This document shows, in pieces, positions 18,795 through 27,534 of a stretch of 64,000 nucleotides of DNA; positions within the stretch are counted from its first letter, which is position 1; every line of letters starts with the position of its first letter. The translations under genes and the position numbers were made by a program. Under the pieces are notes generated by a model. That model did no database searches and was not told where the DNA came from. It saw only the letters and a list, made by a program, of their open reading frames with translations. The DNA comes from Bryobacterales bacterium (GTDB lineage: Bacteria > Acidobacteriota > Terriglobia > Bryobacterales > Bryobacteraceae): assembly GCA_016713735.1 (NCBI GenBank), contig JADJOP010000001.1:372001-436000 (forward strand), given 5' to 3'.

Positions 18795-19558
18795 CTGATC
18801 CAATCGGCTTCGGGATCGGCTTGAGGGGCGCGTTCCATGGCCACGCCGTGGATGCGCCAGCGGCCGGATTTGTCGAAGGGGATGGAGAGGCGGCCCTGCT
18901 TGTCGGTGAAGCCGACGGGTTCGACGCCTTTGCTGCCATCGGCGGTGGCCCAGGCGCGTTCGAGGCGGACTCCGGCGGCGGGTTTGCCGTGCCAGAGGAG
19001 GCGGACGGGGAGTTTCGAGCCGGGCTTGAGGGCGGCGGGGTCGGCTTCGGGCACGATTTCGATTTCAAGGCCAAGGACCTTTTTCCAGGTGTCGCCGGGG
19101 CCGGCGGAGAGGAAGCTCTTGGCGTATTTGGAGTAGCGCTCGCGGCTGGGGATGGCCGATTCTTTGTGTTGGGCGCGCCAGGCGACGACCCAATCGAGGC
19201 CTTCGCCGCGGAGGTAGTCTTCAAACTTGGCGGGTTCGAGGGAGAGGACGCGGGGCTTGGTTTGGAGGGAGAGCCAGTAGGCGCCGGGGGCGGGGATGGC
19301 GACAGCGGAATGCGTGGCTTTGCCGAGGCGTTTGAAGTCGGTGATGGGGGTTTGCGTGGTGGCCGAGGTGAGGGCGGGGTTGACGAAGCGGGAGGGGTCG
19401 GCGGAGTCTTCGCTGTCGGGGAAGGCGTCGCCGTTGTGGACGCTGAAGACGAGTGGTTCGCCCGCGGCGGGGTGGAACTTGGCGGGCATGAGGTAGAGCG
19501 AATGGGCGATGAGGGGGGCGGCGATGATGGCGAGGGCGATGAGTGAGCGGGTGTTCAC
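18761..19558 (-). CDS. DUF4198-like exported protein
   Basis: A 265-residue protein beginning MNTRSLIALAIIAAPLIAHS, a Sec signal. The remainder is beta-rich: LYLMPAKFHPAAGEPLVFSV, a long middle part and KLPVRLLWHGKPAAGVRLERA with GFTDKQGRLSIPFDKSGRW, the periplasmic DUF4198 (nickel-transport-associated, Ig-like) pattern. The GTG start overlaps the stop of the upstream TPR gene (GTGA at 19555-19558), showing translational coupling. Function is not known; such proteins sit in the periplasm and may bind metal or modify a transporter. Confidence 0.7.
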   Translation of the reverse strand: MNTRSLIALAIIAAPLIAHSLYLMPAKFHPAAGEPLVFSVHNGDAFPDSEDSADPSRFVNPALTSATTQTPITDFKRLGKATHSAVAIPAPGAYWLSLQTKPRVLSLEPAKFEDYLRGEGLDWVVAWRAQHKESAIPSRERYSKYAKSFLSAGPGDTWKKVLGLEIEIVPEADPAALKPGSKLPVRLLWHGKPAAGVRLERAWATADGSKGVEPVGFTDKQGRLSIPFDKSGRWRIHGVAMERAPQADPEADWISYWASMTLAVK

Positions 19559-20091
19559 GGCTTGGGCTCCTGGGGCATGAGTTTGTAGGCTTCTTCTATT
19601 AGACGCTGGGCGCTGGCTTCCCTGCCCGCTTTGCGCTGGAGGCGGGCGGCCTGGGTGAGAATGGCGGCCTTTTCCTGGGGGGTGCGGACGCGGCCGAAGG
19701 CGTCGTTGAGGAGGGCGATGGCGCCATCGAACTGGCCGATGGCTTCGCGGACGTCGGCGGCGCGTTGGAGGCTGAGGGGGTGTTCGGTGCGGAGGTCGAG
19801 CATCCACTGGGCCTGCTTTTCGGCTTCGGGGATCTGGCCGAGGGCGAGGTGGGCGCGGACGAGGATGGAGTAGATCTCCAGGTCGTCGGGCATGGCGCGG
19901 CGGGCCTGGGCGGCGAGGGTGAGGGCGAGTTTGGGTTCGTTTTGTAAAAAAGCTTTCTCGGCGTCGCGCTTGAGTTGAGTGAACTGCTGGGGTGTGGGGC
20001 GCAGGGACTCCCGTTCCTGCGCCCGCACGGGAGAAGCCGGCCCAGCGGTGACGAGTGTGATGGTAAGAGCCAGAGTGAGCCGGATGTGCAT
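19555..20091 (-). CDS. Exported TPR-repeat protein
   Basis: A 178-residue protein with signal MHIRLTLALTITLVTAG and a mature part starting near QERESLRP. At least three tetratricopeptide-like helical pairs are visible: KDAEKAFLQNEPKLALTLAA, DLEIYSILVRAHLALGQIPE and AADVREAIGQFDGAIALLND. Middle gene of a three-gene operon between the DUF4331 protein (25 bases upstream) and the DUF4198 protein (4-base overlap). Probably a protein-interaction scaffold; no enzyme motif is seen. Confidence 0.8.
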   Translation of the reverse strand: MHIRLTLALTITLVTAGPASPVRAQERESLRPTPQQFTQLKRDAEKAFLQNEPKLALTLAAQARRAMPDDLEIYSILVRAHLALGQIPEAEKQAQWMLDLRTEHPLSLQRAADVREAIGQFDGAIALLNDAFGRVRTPQEKAAILTQAARLQRKAGREASAQRLIEEAYKLMPQEPKP

Positions 20092-20116
20092 GTTGACCTC
20101 GGTTACGGGGAGTTGC

Positions 20117-21673
20117 TTACTGGACAGGGCCGCCGCCGGGTTCGCCGGGATCGACGTGACGGCGGTCGCGGCCGTCGGGGCAGTTGGCGAGGTAGGGGAA
20201 CTCGTCGCGGTAGGGGACGTCGTTGACGTTGACGCCATCGCCGAGTTTGTTATTGGGGAATTTGTTGAAGCCGTTGACGAGGACACCGCCGACGACGACG
20301 CGGAGGGCGATGTCGGTGACGTCGTCGTGGAGGCGGCGGCCGTTGGGGAAGCCGGCGGCGTCGCCTGCGATGAGGCCGAGGCGGTTGATGCTTGCCGGGG
20401 GCGTGGCGGGGACTCCGGTGTTGAGGCGGAGGATGTCGGCCACGGGGCCGCCGGGGGTGCCGGGGGCGGCGATGGGGGCGGCGTAGGTGACCAGGGGAAG
20501 GAGGTCAGTACGCGGGGCGTTGGGGATGGCGACGACGCCGCCGGTGAGGGCGTTGACGACGCGGGCGATGAGGGGATCGAGAGCAAAGGAGGCGAACTGG
20601 GAATCGTTCTTGGGGTGATCCATGGAGAAGCGATCCTTGGAGCCGGTGCCGATGATGAGCTCATTGAAGAGCGGGTTGCCCATGCGCTGGACCTGGCGGA
20701 CGGCGCCTTCGTGGGCGATGCCATCCGCTCCGAGACGGACGGTTACGCGCGGACGGGAGGTGGCGCCCCAGGAGCCGATGGTGGCGGCGGGGACGGTGGC
20801 GGCTTCGACGCGGCCGGTGGAGGTGAGCATTTCGATGGGCACCTCAATGGCGATGGCGTTCACGGCGTAACCGGAGACGGTGTCGGAGGCGTAGTTCTGT
20901 TTGCCGGCGTCTTCAGCGTCAGTGAGTACGGCGGGGACGCCGGAGCCGAGGGTGCGGAAGTTGGCGGTGTCGAAGGCGGCGCCGAGGTCGATCCAGAAGG
21001 GGTCGTCGACGGTGCCGGCAAAGACGTTGATGCCGTTGGAGAGCTTGTAGGTGCCGGCGTTGAAGAGGGCGTTGTAGTCCATGGTGCGCGAGCCGGGGTT
21101 GGCGGGCACGGCGTAGAAGGGCTTGCCGTCGGGGGAGGCGATGGGGGTGGCGCGGCGGTCCTTCAACATGGTGACGCGGTAGCTTTGGCGCTGGCCGAGG
21201 CCGGCGTCTTCAAACGAGGTGATGCGTTTGGGGACGATGGGCGTGCCGGGGGCGATGGGAGCGGGGGAGTTGGCCGGAGCGACCGCGCCGGTGCCGGCGC
21301 CAGCGTAGACCTGCCAGAGTCCGGGGAGGCGCTGTTCGGTGTCGAACTGGAACTGGAAGACCATGTCTTCCTCGCCGTCGTGGTTGTTGTCGATTTTGAT
21401 CTCGTAGAGGATGGCCGAGTCAAAGGGGAAGTAGTTGGGGCCGTTGGCCGGTTCGAGCAGGGGGTCGACGCAGAGGATGAAGGTGACCTTCTGCGGCGTT
21501 TGCCCCGCGGCCTGGTCGGCGTTGTAGCTGACGAAGGCGAAGAAGTCCGTGATGTCGGCCTTGTGGTCGAGAGCAGTGATGGGGGCCTCGCGGTGATTGG
21601 CCGCCGGGAGGGTGGCGGGCAGGGCGAGGACGAGGGCGAGTCCGGACGCAACGATGGACTGCACAGTACGCAT
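20117..21673 (-). CDS. DUF4331 family exported protein
   Basis: A 518-residue protein with signal MRTVQSIVASGLALVLALPA. The mature start NHREAPITALDHKADITDFFAFVS is the hallmark of DUF4331. Later stretches PNYFPFDSAILYEIKIDNN, GSKDRFSMDHPKNDSQF and FPNGRRLHDDVTDIALRVVVGG are also typical. Biochemical function is unknown; members are secreted and often grouped with TPR proteins, as here. An AGGAG site lies before the ATG. First gene of the DUF4331-TPR-DUF4198 operon. Confidence 0.9.
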   Translation of the reverse strand: MRTVQSIVASGLALVLALPATLPAANHREAPITALDHKADITDFFAFVSYNADQAAGQTPQKVTFILCVDPLLEPANGPNYFPFDSAILYEIKIDNNHDGEEDMVFQFQFDTEQRLPGLWQVYAGAGTGAVAPANSPAPIAPGTPIVPKRITSFEDAGLGQRQSYRVTMLKDRRATPIASPDGKPFYAVPANPGSRTMDYNALFNAGTYKLSNGINVFAGTVDDPFWIDLGAAFDTANFRTLGSGVPAVLTDAEDAGKQNYASDTVSGYAVNAIAIEVPIEMLTSTGRVEAATVPAATIGSWGATSRPRVTVRLGADGIAHEGAVRQVQRMGNPLFNELIIGTGSKDRFSMDHPKNDSQFASFALDPLIARVVNALTGGVVAIPNAPRTDLLPLVTYAAPIAAPGTPGGPVADILRLNTGVPATPPASINRLGLIAGDAAGFPNGRRLHDDVTDIALRVVVGGVLVNGFNKFPNNKLGDGVNVNDVPYRDEFPYLANCPDGRDRRHVDPGEPGGGPVQ

Positions 21674-22007
21674 GTTGAGTGTGAGCTCCTAGAGATCGGG
21701 CCGCCGATGAACACGGATGAACGCCGATGGTGGATGGCGCGCCGTGGGGGGGTGAGATTTGGTGGGAAGCCGTGAAGCAGTTTGAGTGGCACAGGGAGAG
21801 AACGTCAAAGTAGAGGGCACGATCTCGCGACGAGAGTCAGCGAAGCGGGACCTGATTGCGCTTTGAGTCTGGCGTGCGGAGAACGGTACGCTGCCGGGGT
21901 CCACAGTGCTCCCCGTGTCCTACTGGCAGAGTGGGTTCCCGGAAGAATTCAGCTGCAGGGCGGGAGGACATTCATAGGGCGGCCAAGGGGTGGCTGAGCA
22001 GGCGAGG

Positions 22008-22262
22008 CTACTTGTAGATGTCGGATCGATGGCCAACCGCGATGATCTCAAGGCCGTCCTCGATCCGCCGAAAGACGACACGATGATCGCCACAGCGGAG
22101 GCGGAAGCAGCCCTGCCATTCGCCGTGGAGTGGGGAAACGTCGCCGACGCCGGACTCGCCGAACCGGGCAAGTATTTCCAGGATGCGCAATGCAACCGAG
22201 CTGTCAATTGCCCGTACTTGCATCCAGGCTTCTGTCGTGAAGGAGAAACGCAGCGCTGGGAA
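22008..22262 (-). CDS. RelE/ParE-type toxin with no canonical start
   Basis: The coding frame reads LRFSFTTEAW before an internal ATG (22223), then ends CFRLRCGDHRVVFRRIEDGL plus EIIAVGHRSDIYK, the RelE/ParE toxin fold with its conserved R-x-GDHRVVF strand and the H-R-x-xIY end. The frame is open from directly after the antitoxin's TAG, but the 13 codons up to ATG 22223 hold no ATG, GTG or TTG; CTG at 22253-22251 is the only near-cognate codon. Starting at 22223 would remove the first beta strand. Either a start codon has been lost, a CTG start is used, or the TAG is bypassed. Toxins of this fold cut mRNA on the ribosome or inhibit gyrase. Confidence 0.7.
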   Translation of the reverse strand, partial: FPALRFSFTTEAWMQVRAIDSSVALRILEILARFGESGVGDVSPLHGEWQGCFRLRCGDHRVVFRRIEDGLEIIAVGHRSDIYK

Positions 22263-22472
22263 CTAGTCGAGCAGCTTCTCGACCATCTCCGAGAAATCGC
22301 GGCACACGACGGTGTCGCCCGCCCCGGCCTGGGCAAGACCGCGGCGGATGGAGTCAGCAAACTCCGGACCAATGGGCTCCTTCGAGATGATCGTCAGGAA
22401 GCGCTCCGCGATGGCGATCTCTGACTCAGGAAGCGAGTCGACGAGTTCGTGTAGGGCGTCGCGGCTGACCAT
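22263..22472 (-). CDS. Antitoxin partner of the RelE-type toxin
   Basis: About 69 residues from MVSRDALHELVDSLPE: a helical N-terminus (SEIAIAERFLTII), then SIRRGLAQAGAGD and a C-terminal FSEMVEKLL that would clamp the toxin. It precedes the toxin in the same reading frame, with a TAG between. I use the ATG at 22472, which has GGA 6 bases upstream; an in-frame ATG at 22487 is also possible. The family is a small antitoxin of the kind found with RelE toxins in Acidobacteriota; no DNA-binding domain is obvious. Composition is balanced, unlike the chromosome backbone. Confidence 0.65.
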   Translation of the reverse strand: MVSRDALHELVDSLPESEIAIAERFLTIISKEPIGPEFADSIRRGLAQAGAGDTVVCRDFSEMVEKLLD

Positions 22473-22487
22473 CGTGATTCCATCCAC

Positions 22488-22860
22488 AGTCTACAATGAT
22501 CGGCCTCTTGGAAGAGACCAGCAGATCGTTCGAAGCGTAGATCGCACCCGCAAAACCGTGGACTGTTGAGCGGCCACTGCTTCCCACCATCCTTCGGTAC
22601 CACATCATCAACGCAGACTGGGTTCGAGTGCGCCGGCAGGTTGAAAACTGAACGGGATTCGCGCCAGGTTTCGATGAACTCAATTTGGCGGCCGCCGATG
22701 ATGAGGAGGGGGGCTCTGTTGCGGGTGGAGAGTTGGGGGGGCGATGGAGCCGGGGGCGGATGGGGGGGGCACGGATGCGGTGGAGGCGGCGGCGCGGCGG
22801 CTTTGGATTTCTCCTGCTGCAGTCTTGACAGATCAGAGTTCAGGACGGAAGACTATACAA
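22488..22860. other. Gene-free stretch with G-rich relic
   Basis: No convincing gene. Its first half has neutral composition like the toxin pair next to it. Bases 22700-22800 are extremely purine-rich with several runs of 6-8 G, resembling a decayed piece of a G-biased + strand gene. The similar gap 21674-22007 also holds no gene I can support; near 21705-21730 it has a short imperfect repeat of the kind GATGAACxCxGATG. Confidence 0.4.
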
Positions 22861-23487
22861 ATGACTCACGTTCGTACAGTACTTCTCTCGTCGCTGCTCT
22901 TGCTGACGTTTGTGCCGCTTCACGGCGCGACGATTTTCAGCCAACCGTTTTCCAGTAACGGCAACAGAGTTTCGAGCACGCTGAACTTCTTCGGAGCGGC
23001 ACCGGGGTTTCAGACGTATGATGACTTCACGCTGGCCACGGACGCCTCGGTGACAGGCTTGACGTGGTGGGGCTCGCAGCAATCGGGCGGTACGGATTTC
23101 AGCGTGACGTTTTACGAAGGAGGGGCTACGCCGGGGGCGGTGCTGGCGACCTATAGCGTCTCCCCGACGGTGCAGGCCGATCCGGGGCCTCCGGCCAATT
23201 TGTTGCTTTACACGGCTTCGTTGAATTCGCCCTTTAGCGCAGTGGGTGGGACGCAGTATTGGATGTCGGTCTTCAATGGGGCTGCCGACGCCAGTTGGGC
23301 CTGGCAATCTTCCTCACCAAGCGGCGGACTGATCCGAGAGTTGGGAGCCAATTCCTTCGGCGAGACCGTAGGTGTGGCGTTCACGCTGACCGACAGCGCG
23401 GTTCCCGAGCCCTCCACTGGGCTGCTGCTTGGCCTTGGGATGATGCTGGTTGCCGGGCGGGGATGGAGCAGGCGCCGGAAGGGTTAA
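22861..23487 (+). CDS. PEP-CTERM sorting-domain protein
   Basis: A 208-residue exported protein: signal MTHVRTVLLSSLLLLTFVPL, then a beta-rich region with many Gly/Ser/Thr and a TLATDASVTGLTWWG motif seen in PEP-CTERM proteins. The end is the sorting signal: VPEPSTG, a membrane helix (LLLGLGMMLVAG) and the basic tail RRRKG. Exosortase cuts such proteins for surface attachment; no exosortase gene is in the window. TATACA lies directly before the ATG. Role probably extracellular or biofilm matrix, by family. Confidence 0.9.
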   Translation: MTHVRTVLLSSLLLLTFVPLHGATIFSQPFSSNGNRVSSTLNFFGAAPGFQTYDDFTLATDASVTGLTWWGSQQSGGTDFSVTFYEGGATPGAVLATYSVSPTVQADPGPPANLLLYTASLNSPFSAVGGTQYWMSVFNGAADASWAWQSSSPSGGLIRELGANSFGETVGVAFTLTDSAVPEPSTGLLLGLGMMLVAGRGWSRRRKG

Positions 23488-23578
23488 GGCGCGAGGGAGA
23501 ATCCGATTCCGCCGCGCGGCACGGGGCTGTTGAGCGCGCCGCCGCGTGGCGGGATCAGGTAGGATAATCGGTACTCCT

Positions 23579-24112
23579 ATGAAGCGCCGAGAACTGTTCC
23601 GAGCCACTGGGGCCGCCGCTGCGGCGGGGGCGATGCAATTGCCTGTGTTGGGGCAGAGCGCGAAGGCGCGCGAGGCAACGGCGGGGGCGTGGTCGCCGCA
23701 GTTGTTCGATGCGCATCAGAACGAGACGGTGATTGCGCTGACGGAGTTGATCATTCCGAAGACGGACACGCCGGGGGCGAAAGAGGCGTTGGTGAACCGG
23801 CATCTGGACAAGGTGCTGGGCGATGGAGGGGCAGAGCAGCGGGCGGCGTTTCTGGATGGGCTGAACTGGCTGGATGGGTACGCGCTGGCGAAGCACAGCA
23901 AGCCGTTTGTGGGTTGTTCCGGGGCGGAGCAGACGGGGCTGGTGCAGGCGATGGCCGATGGCGGGGCCGGTGAGAAGGGGCAGCGGGTGTTCCAGATGAT
24001 GAAGGGGTGGACGGCGAACATTTATTACCGGACGGCGATCGGGTTCCAGGAGATGAATAAGGGCGGGCGGACTCCGAAATCGTACGGGTGCACGCACCCT
24101 GAGCACGCGTAG
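23579..24112 (+). CDS. Gluconate 2-dehydrogenase subunit 3-like protein
   Basis: A 177-residue protein with a twin-arginine-type leader (MKRRELFRATGAAAAAGAMQ). The rest fits the subunit 3 family: VIALTELIIPKTDTPGAKEA, then FLDGLNWLDGYA and a C-terminal PKSYGCTHPEHA. In other bacteria this small subunit partners a GMC-family flavoprotein and helps its Tat export; no such large subunit is adjacent. The next gene (APC permease) starts 7 bases after its stop. Confidence 0.85.
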   Translation: MKRRELFRATGAAAAAGAMQLPVLGQSAKAREATAGAWSPQLFDAHQNETVIALTELIIPKTDTPGAKEALVNRHLDKVLGDGGAEQRAAFLDGLNWLDGYALAKHSKPFVGCSGAEQTGLVQAMADGGAGEKGQRVFQMMKGWTANIYYRTAIGFQEMNKGGRTPKSYGCTHPEHA

Positions 24113-24119
24113 AGCCGGC

Positions 24120-25469
24120 GTGACTGCAGGGGGGAGTGAGGCTGCGGGGAATGGTCCCGCGGTGAGGCGGGCGCTGGGGTTGGGCGACCTGGTGTTGTTC
24201 AATCTGGCGGCGGTGACTTCCACACGAACATTAGCGGCGGCGGCGCATACGGGGTCGGGATCGGTTTGGTTGTGGGTGTCGGCGTGCGTCCTGTTCTTTG
24301 TGCCGTCGGCGTTGTGCGTGGCGGCGTTGTCGCGGAAGATGCCGGAGGAGGGCGGGCTGTATGTGTGGACGCGGGAGAGCTTTGGGCCGTGGCATGGTTT
24401 TTTGTGCGGCACCTGTTACTGGCTGAATAACCTGTTCTACTTTCCGAGCCTGCTGCTGGCGGGGGCGGCGATGTCGGCGTACACGCTGGGCGAGCGGGGG
24501 GCGGCGATTTCGGAGATGCCGGTGTATGCGTTGACGCTGTCGGTGGCGGTGTTGTGGGGCGTCACGTTGTTGAACATTCGCGGGCTGAGCGCGGGCAAGT
24601 GGCTGGGGAACCTGGGCGGGCTTTCGACGTTTGCGACGGGGGGGGTGGTCGTCGCTCTGGCGTTGGTGGCTCTGGCGATGGGCAAGTCGGCGACGGCGTT
24701 TGACTGGAGCTTTCCGAGTGAATGGGACAAGTTGAACTTCTGGCCGCAGATTGCGTTTGCGTTTGGCGGTTTGGAACTGGGCGCGGTGATGGGGGGCGAG
24801 GTGCACAGGCCGGAGCGGACGATTCCGCGGGCGGCGTGGTTGAGCGGGGCGTTGATCACGGGCTTTTATTTGGCGGGGACGGTGGGGTTGTTGGTGTTGC
24901 TGCGGCCGGAGGCGGTGAGTCCGGTGACGGGGTTGACGCAAGCGGCGGCGGCGGGGGGCGGGCTGTTGGGGTTTGCTTGGCTATCGCCGTTGACGGCGCT
25001 GTTGCTGGCGGTGGGGATTTTCGGGCAGTTCAGCGTGTGGATGGCGGGGAGCGCGCGGCTGCCGCTGGTGCTCGGCATTGACCGGTTTTTGCCGGCGTCG
25101 TTTGCGCGGCCGCATGCGCGGTTCGGCACGCCGTGGGTGGCGCTGTTGTTTCAGGCCACGGGGTGCACGGTGTTTTTGCTGGTGATGCACGCGGGGGAGA
25201 ATTTGCGGACGGGCTACCAGTTGCTGGTGGACATGACGGTGATCACGTACTTCATTCCGTTTGTGTATTTGTTTGGGGCGGCGTGGCGGCAGAGGCGGTC
25301 GTGGGCTCCGGTGGCGGGGCTGGCGGTGACGTTGGCGGCGATTGGGTTGTCGTTTGTGCCGCCGGGGAGCGCGGAGCAGCCGTGGGTGTTTGTGGCGAAG
25401 CTGGTGGGCGGGACTGCGGCGATGGTGGGGTTTGCGCGATTCTGGTATGGTCGCAGCGCGACGGCATGA
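24120..25469 (+). CDS. APC-family amino acid permease
   Basis: A 449-residue inner-membrane transporter with about 12 predicted membrane helices. Family features are RALGLGDLVLFNLAAVTS in helix 1, FVPSALCVAALSRKMPEEGG with the EEGG turn, ALGLELGAVMGGEVHRPERT-like text near the middle, and long hydrophobic segments to the end. Substrate is probably an amino acid or polyamine; this cannot be fixed from sequence. GTG start after a 7-base gap behind the subunit-3-like gene; its end overlaps folC by 4 bases (ATGA). Confidence 0.88.
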   Translation: MTAGGSEAAGNGPAVRRALGLGDLVLFNLAAVTSTRTLAAAAHTGSGSVWLWVSACVLFFVPSALCVAALSRKMPEEGGLYVWTRESFGPWHGFLCGTCYWLNNLFYFPSLLLAGAAMSAYTLGERGAAISEMPVYALTLSVAVLWGVTLLNIRGLSAGKWLGNLGGLSTFATGGVVVALALVALAMGKSATAFDWSFPSEWDKLNFWPQIAFAFGGLELGAVMGGEVHRPERTIPRAAWLSGALITGFYLAGTVGLLVLLRPEAVSPVTGLTQAAAAGGGLLGFAWLSPLTALLLAVGIFGQFSVWMAGSARLPLVLGIDRFLPASFARPHARFGTPWVALLFQATGCTVFLLVMHAGENLRTGYQLLVDMTVITYFIPFVYLFGAAWRQRRSWAPVAGLAVTLAAIGLSFVPPGSAEQPWVFVAKLVGGTAAMVGFARFWYGRSATA

Positions 25470-26771
25470 AGACGTATCCCGACTCGGTTCGCTTCCTCTA
25501 CTCGCTGGGGAACGAAGTCAAGACGATCAAGATGGGGCTGGAGCGGATCCAGGCGCTGATGGGCGCGCTGGGGCATCCGGAACGGGCCTATGCGGTGGTG
25601 CATGTGGCGGGGACGAATGGGAAGGGGTCGACGTGCGCGATGATCGAGGCGGGGCTGCGGGCGGCGGGGCACAGGACGGGGCTGACGATTTCGCCGCATT
25701 TGTTGGAGCCGACGGAGCGGATTCAGATTGACCGCGTGCCGGTGAGCGAGGCGGAGTTTGTGGCGGCGTTCGAGCGTGTGCATGAGACGGCGCTGCGGAT
25801 GGTGGATGAGGGGACGCTGGACGGGCATCCGACGTACTTCGAGACGGTGACGGCGATGGCGTTCTGGCTGTTCCGGGAGCGGGGCGTGGAGTGGGCGGTG
25901 GTGGAGACGGGGTTGGGCGGGCGGCTGGATGCGACGAACATCGTGGAGCCGAGGTTGAGCGTGGTGACGCCGGTGGATTTCGATCATGAGGCGTGGCTGG
26001 GGTCGTCGATTGAGCAGATTGCGGGGGAGAAGGCGGGGATTTTGAAGGCGGGGGGGGGGGGCGGGGGGGAGGGCGGGAGCGGGTATGGCGGCGGGAGCGG
26101 TGCTGGCGCCGATGCGGGACGATGCGATGCGGGTGTTGGAGGAGCGGGCGCGGGAGTTGGGCGTGGTGGTGGTGAAGGCGGGCGAGGTGGTGGTGGAGGA
26201 GCTAGAGACGGATGCGTTTGGGTGCCGGTACCGGTTGGGGGGCGAGGGCGGGCTGCGGTTGACGTGCGGGCTGGCGGGGGAGCACCAGGTGGTGAATTCG
26301 CGGACGGCGGCGGTGGCGTTGCGGGAGTTGGGTGTGCCGGATGAAGCGATCGCGCGGGGGATTGGGGAGGCGCGGTGGCCGGGACGGTTGGAGCGGGTGA
26401 GGACGAGGCCGGATGTGATTTTGGATGGGGCGCACAATCCGGCGGGGGTGCGGGTGCTGGCGCGTTATATTGAGCAGCATTTCGCGGGGCGGCGGGTGTG
26501 GTTGATTTATGGGACGATGCGGGATAAGTCAGTGGACGAGATTGGCGATTTGCTGGCGCCGGTGGCATCGGAGATTATTTTGACGGCGGCGGATTCGCCG
26601 AGGGCGTTGCGGCCGGAGGCGCTGGCGCCGTTGTTTGATCATCCGCGGGTGCGGACGGCGGCGCGGTTGGCCGATGCGTGGCGGATGGTGAGTGAGGCGG
26701 GGCCGGAGGATGCGATCTTTATTACGGGCTCGCTGTTGTTGGTGGGCGAGGCGTACACGATTCTGCGATGA
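25466..26771 (+). CDS. folC: Bifunctional folylpolyglutamate/dihydrofolate synthase, frame broken at a poly-G tract
   Basis: Adds glutamate to folates or makes dihydrofolate. N-terminal Mur-ligase-type domain: VVHVAGTNGKGSTCAMIEAG (ATP loop), LTISPHLLEPTERIQ, VVETGLGGRLDATN, VTPVDFDHEAWLG and AGEKAGILKAG. The frame then enters 12 consecutive G (26050-26061), a C, 7 more G and further G triplets. The C-terminal domain continues in a different frame from about 26085 (VLAPMRDDAMRVL, GEHQVVNSRTAAVAL, ILDGAHNPAGVRVLA). Besides the shift, about 10-12 codons of G-rich insert seem to separate the two domains. The tract could be slippage, a phase-variable switch or assembly error. Confidence 0.85.
26050..26083 (+). 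repeat. Poly-G tract with G-quadruplex potential
   Basis: Twelve G, then C, seven G, A, GGG, C, GGG and a further GGG: at least five G-runs in 34 bases inside folC. Such DNA can fold into a G-quadruplex on the + strand and is prone to slippage in replication and in sequencing. It coincides exactly with the frame change of folC. Confidence 0.8.
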
Positions 26772-27490
26772 GACCCTTTGCACTGTTCACGTCGGCGATT
26801 GCCCTGACGGGCTTCTATCTGGAAGGGCTGTATGTGCACCTGCGCGGGCTGGGCTACGCGCGCATGCACCTGGTGGCGCGGAAGTGGGGGCAGAGGATTC
26901 TGCGCTGGCCGGGGGTGGTGGTGACGGTGGAGGGCGAGGAGAAGATACCGCGCGGGGGGCCGTGCCTGTTTGTGGCCAATCACGTGTCGTATTCGGACAC
27001 GCCGATTCTGATGGCGCATTTGCCGGTGGACTTCCGGTTTCTGGCGAAGGCCTCGTTGTTTAAGGTGCCGATCATTGGGACGCATTTGCGGCATGGCGGG
27101 CATGTGGGCGTGGTGCGGGATGATCCGCGGGCGGCGGTGGCGTCGTTGAACGAAGCGGCGGCGATTTTGCGAGAGCAGAGGACGAGCGTGGTGATCTTCG
27201 CGGAGGGGACGCGATCGCATGGGGAGGGGATGAGGGAGTTCCGCTCGGGGGCGGCGCACCTGGCGATTCAGACGCAGGTGCCGGTGGTGCCGCTGGCGAT
27301 CATGGGGTCGGCCGAGGCGCTGCCGAAGGATTATTTTTCGCTGCAGAGGTCGCGGGTGCGGGTGGTAATCGGGGAGGCGGTGGCGACGGAGGGGTTGACG
27401 CGGCGGGACCGGGATGCGTTCACGGCGAAGCTGCAGGAGGCGGTGTCGTCGCTATTGGAAGGGGCGCGGGGAGCGGGGGCGCGGGAGTAA
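26768..27490 (+). CDS. plsC: 1-acyl-sn-glycerol-3-phosphate acyltransferase
   Basis: Membrane-bound enzyme making phosphatidic acid from lysophosphatidic acid. Motif I NHVSYSD, motif II region FRFLAKASLFKVPIIG, motif III EGTRSHGEG and motif IV VPVVPLAIMGS are in order. An N-terminal hydrophobic segment (ALFTSAIALTGFYL) anchors it. 240 residues. Overlaps the folC stop by 4 bases (ATGA), so permease, folC and plsC form one coupled message. Confidence 0.93.
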   Translation: MRPFALFTSAIALTGFYLEGLYVHLRGLGYARMHLVARKWGQRILRWPGVVVTVEGEEKIPRGGPCLFVANHVSYSDTPILMAHLPVDFRFLAKASLFKVPIIGTHLRHGGHVGVVRDDPRAAVASLNEAAAILREQRTSVVIFAEGTRSHGEGMREFRSGAAHLAIQTQVPVVPLAIMGSAEALPKDYFSLQRSRVRVVIGEAVATEGLTRRDRDAFTAKLQEAVSSLLEGARGAGARE

Positions 27491-27498
27491 CCTGCTGC

Positions 27499-27513
27499 AG
27501 GCGGGTCCCGCCT
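27499..27513. promoter_or_regulatory. Perfect dyad between plsC and the amidohydrolase gene
   Basis: AGGCGGG-T-CCCGCCT, 7-base arms around one base, immediately before TATACT (27519-27524), itself 10 bases before the amidohydrolase ATG. It covers the promoter spacer, so it could be a repressor site or simply the end hairpin of the plsC message. Confidence 0.35.
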
Positions 27514-27534
27514 TCTCCTATACTGGCAGTTCAC

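Noticed and set aside
21700..21730. GATGAACxCxGATG repeat as a mobile-element end
   Set aside because: Only about two short imperfect units; common in intergenic DNA of related phyla and without partner repeat nearby.
22744..22860. Upstream extension of the PEP-CTERM protein
   Set aside because: The extension is Gly-rich random text from G runs and precedes the clear signal peptide starting at 22861.
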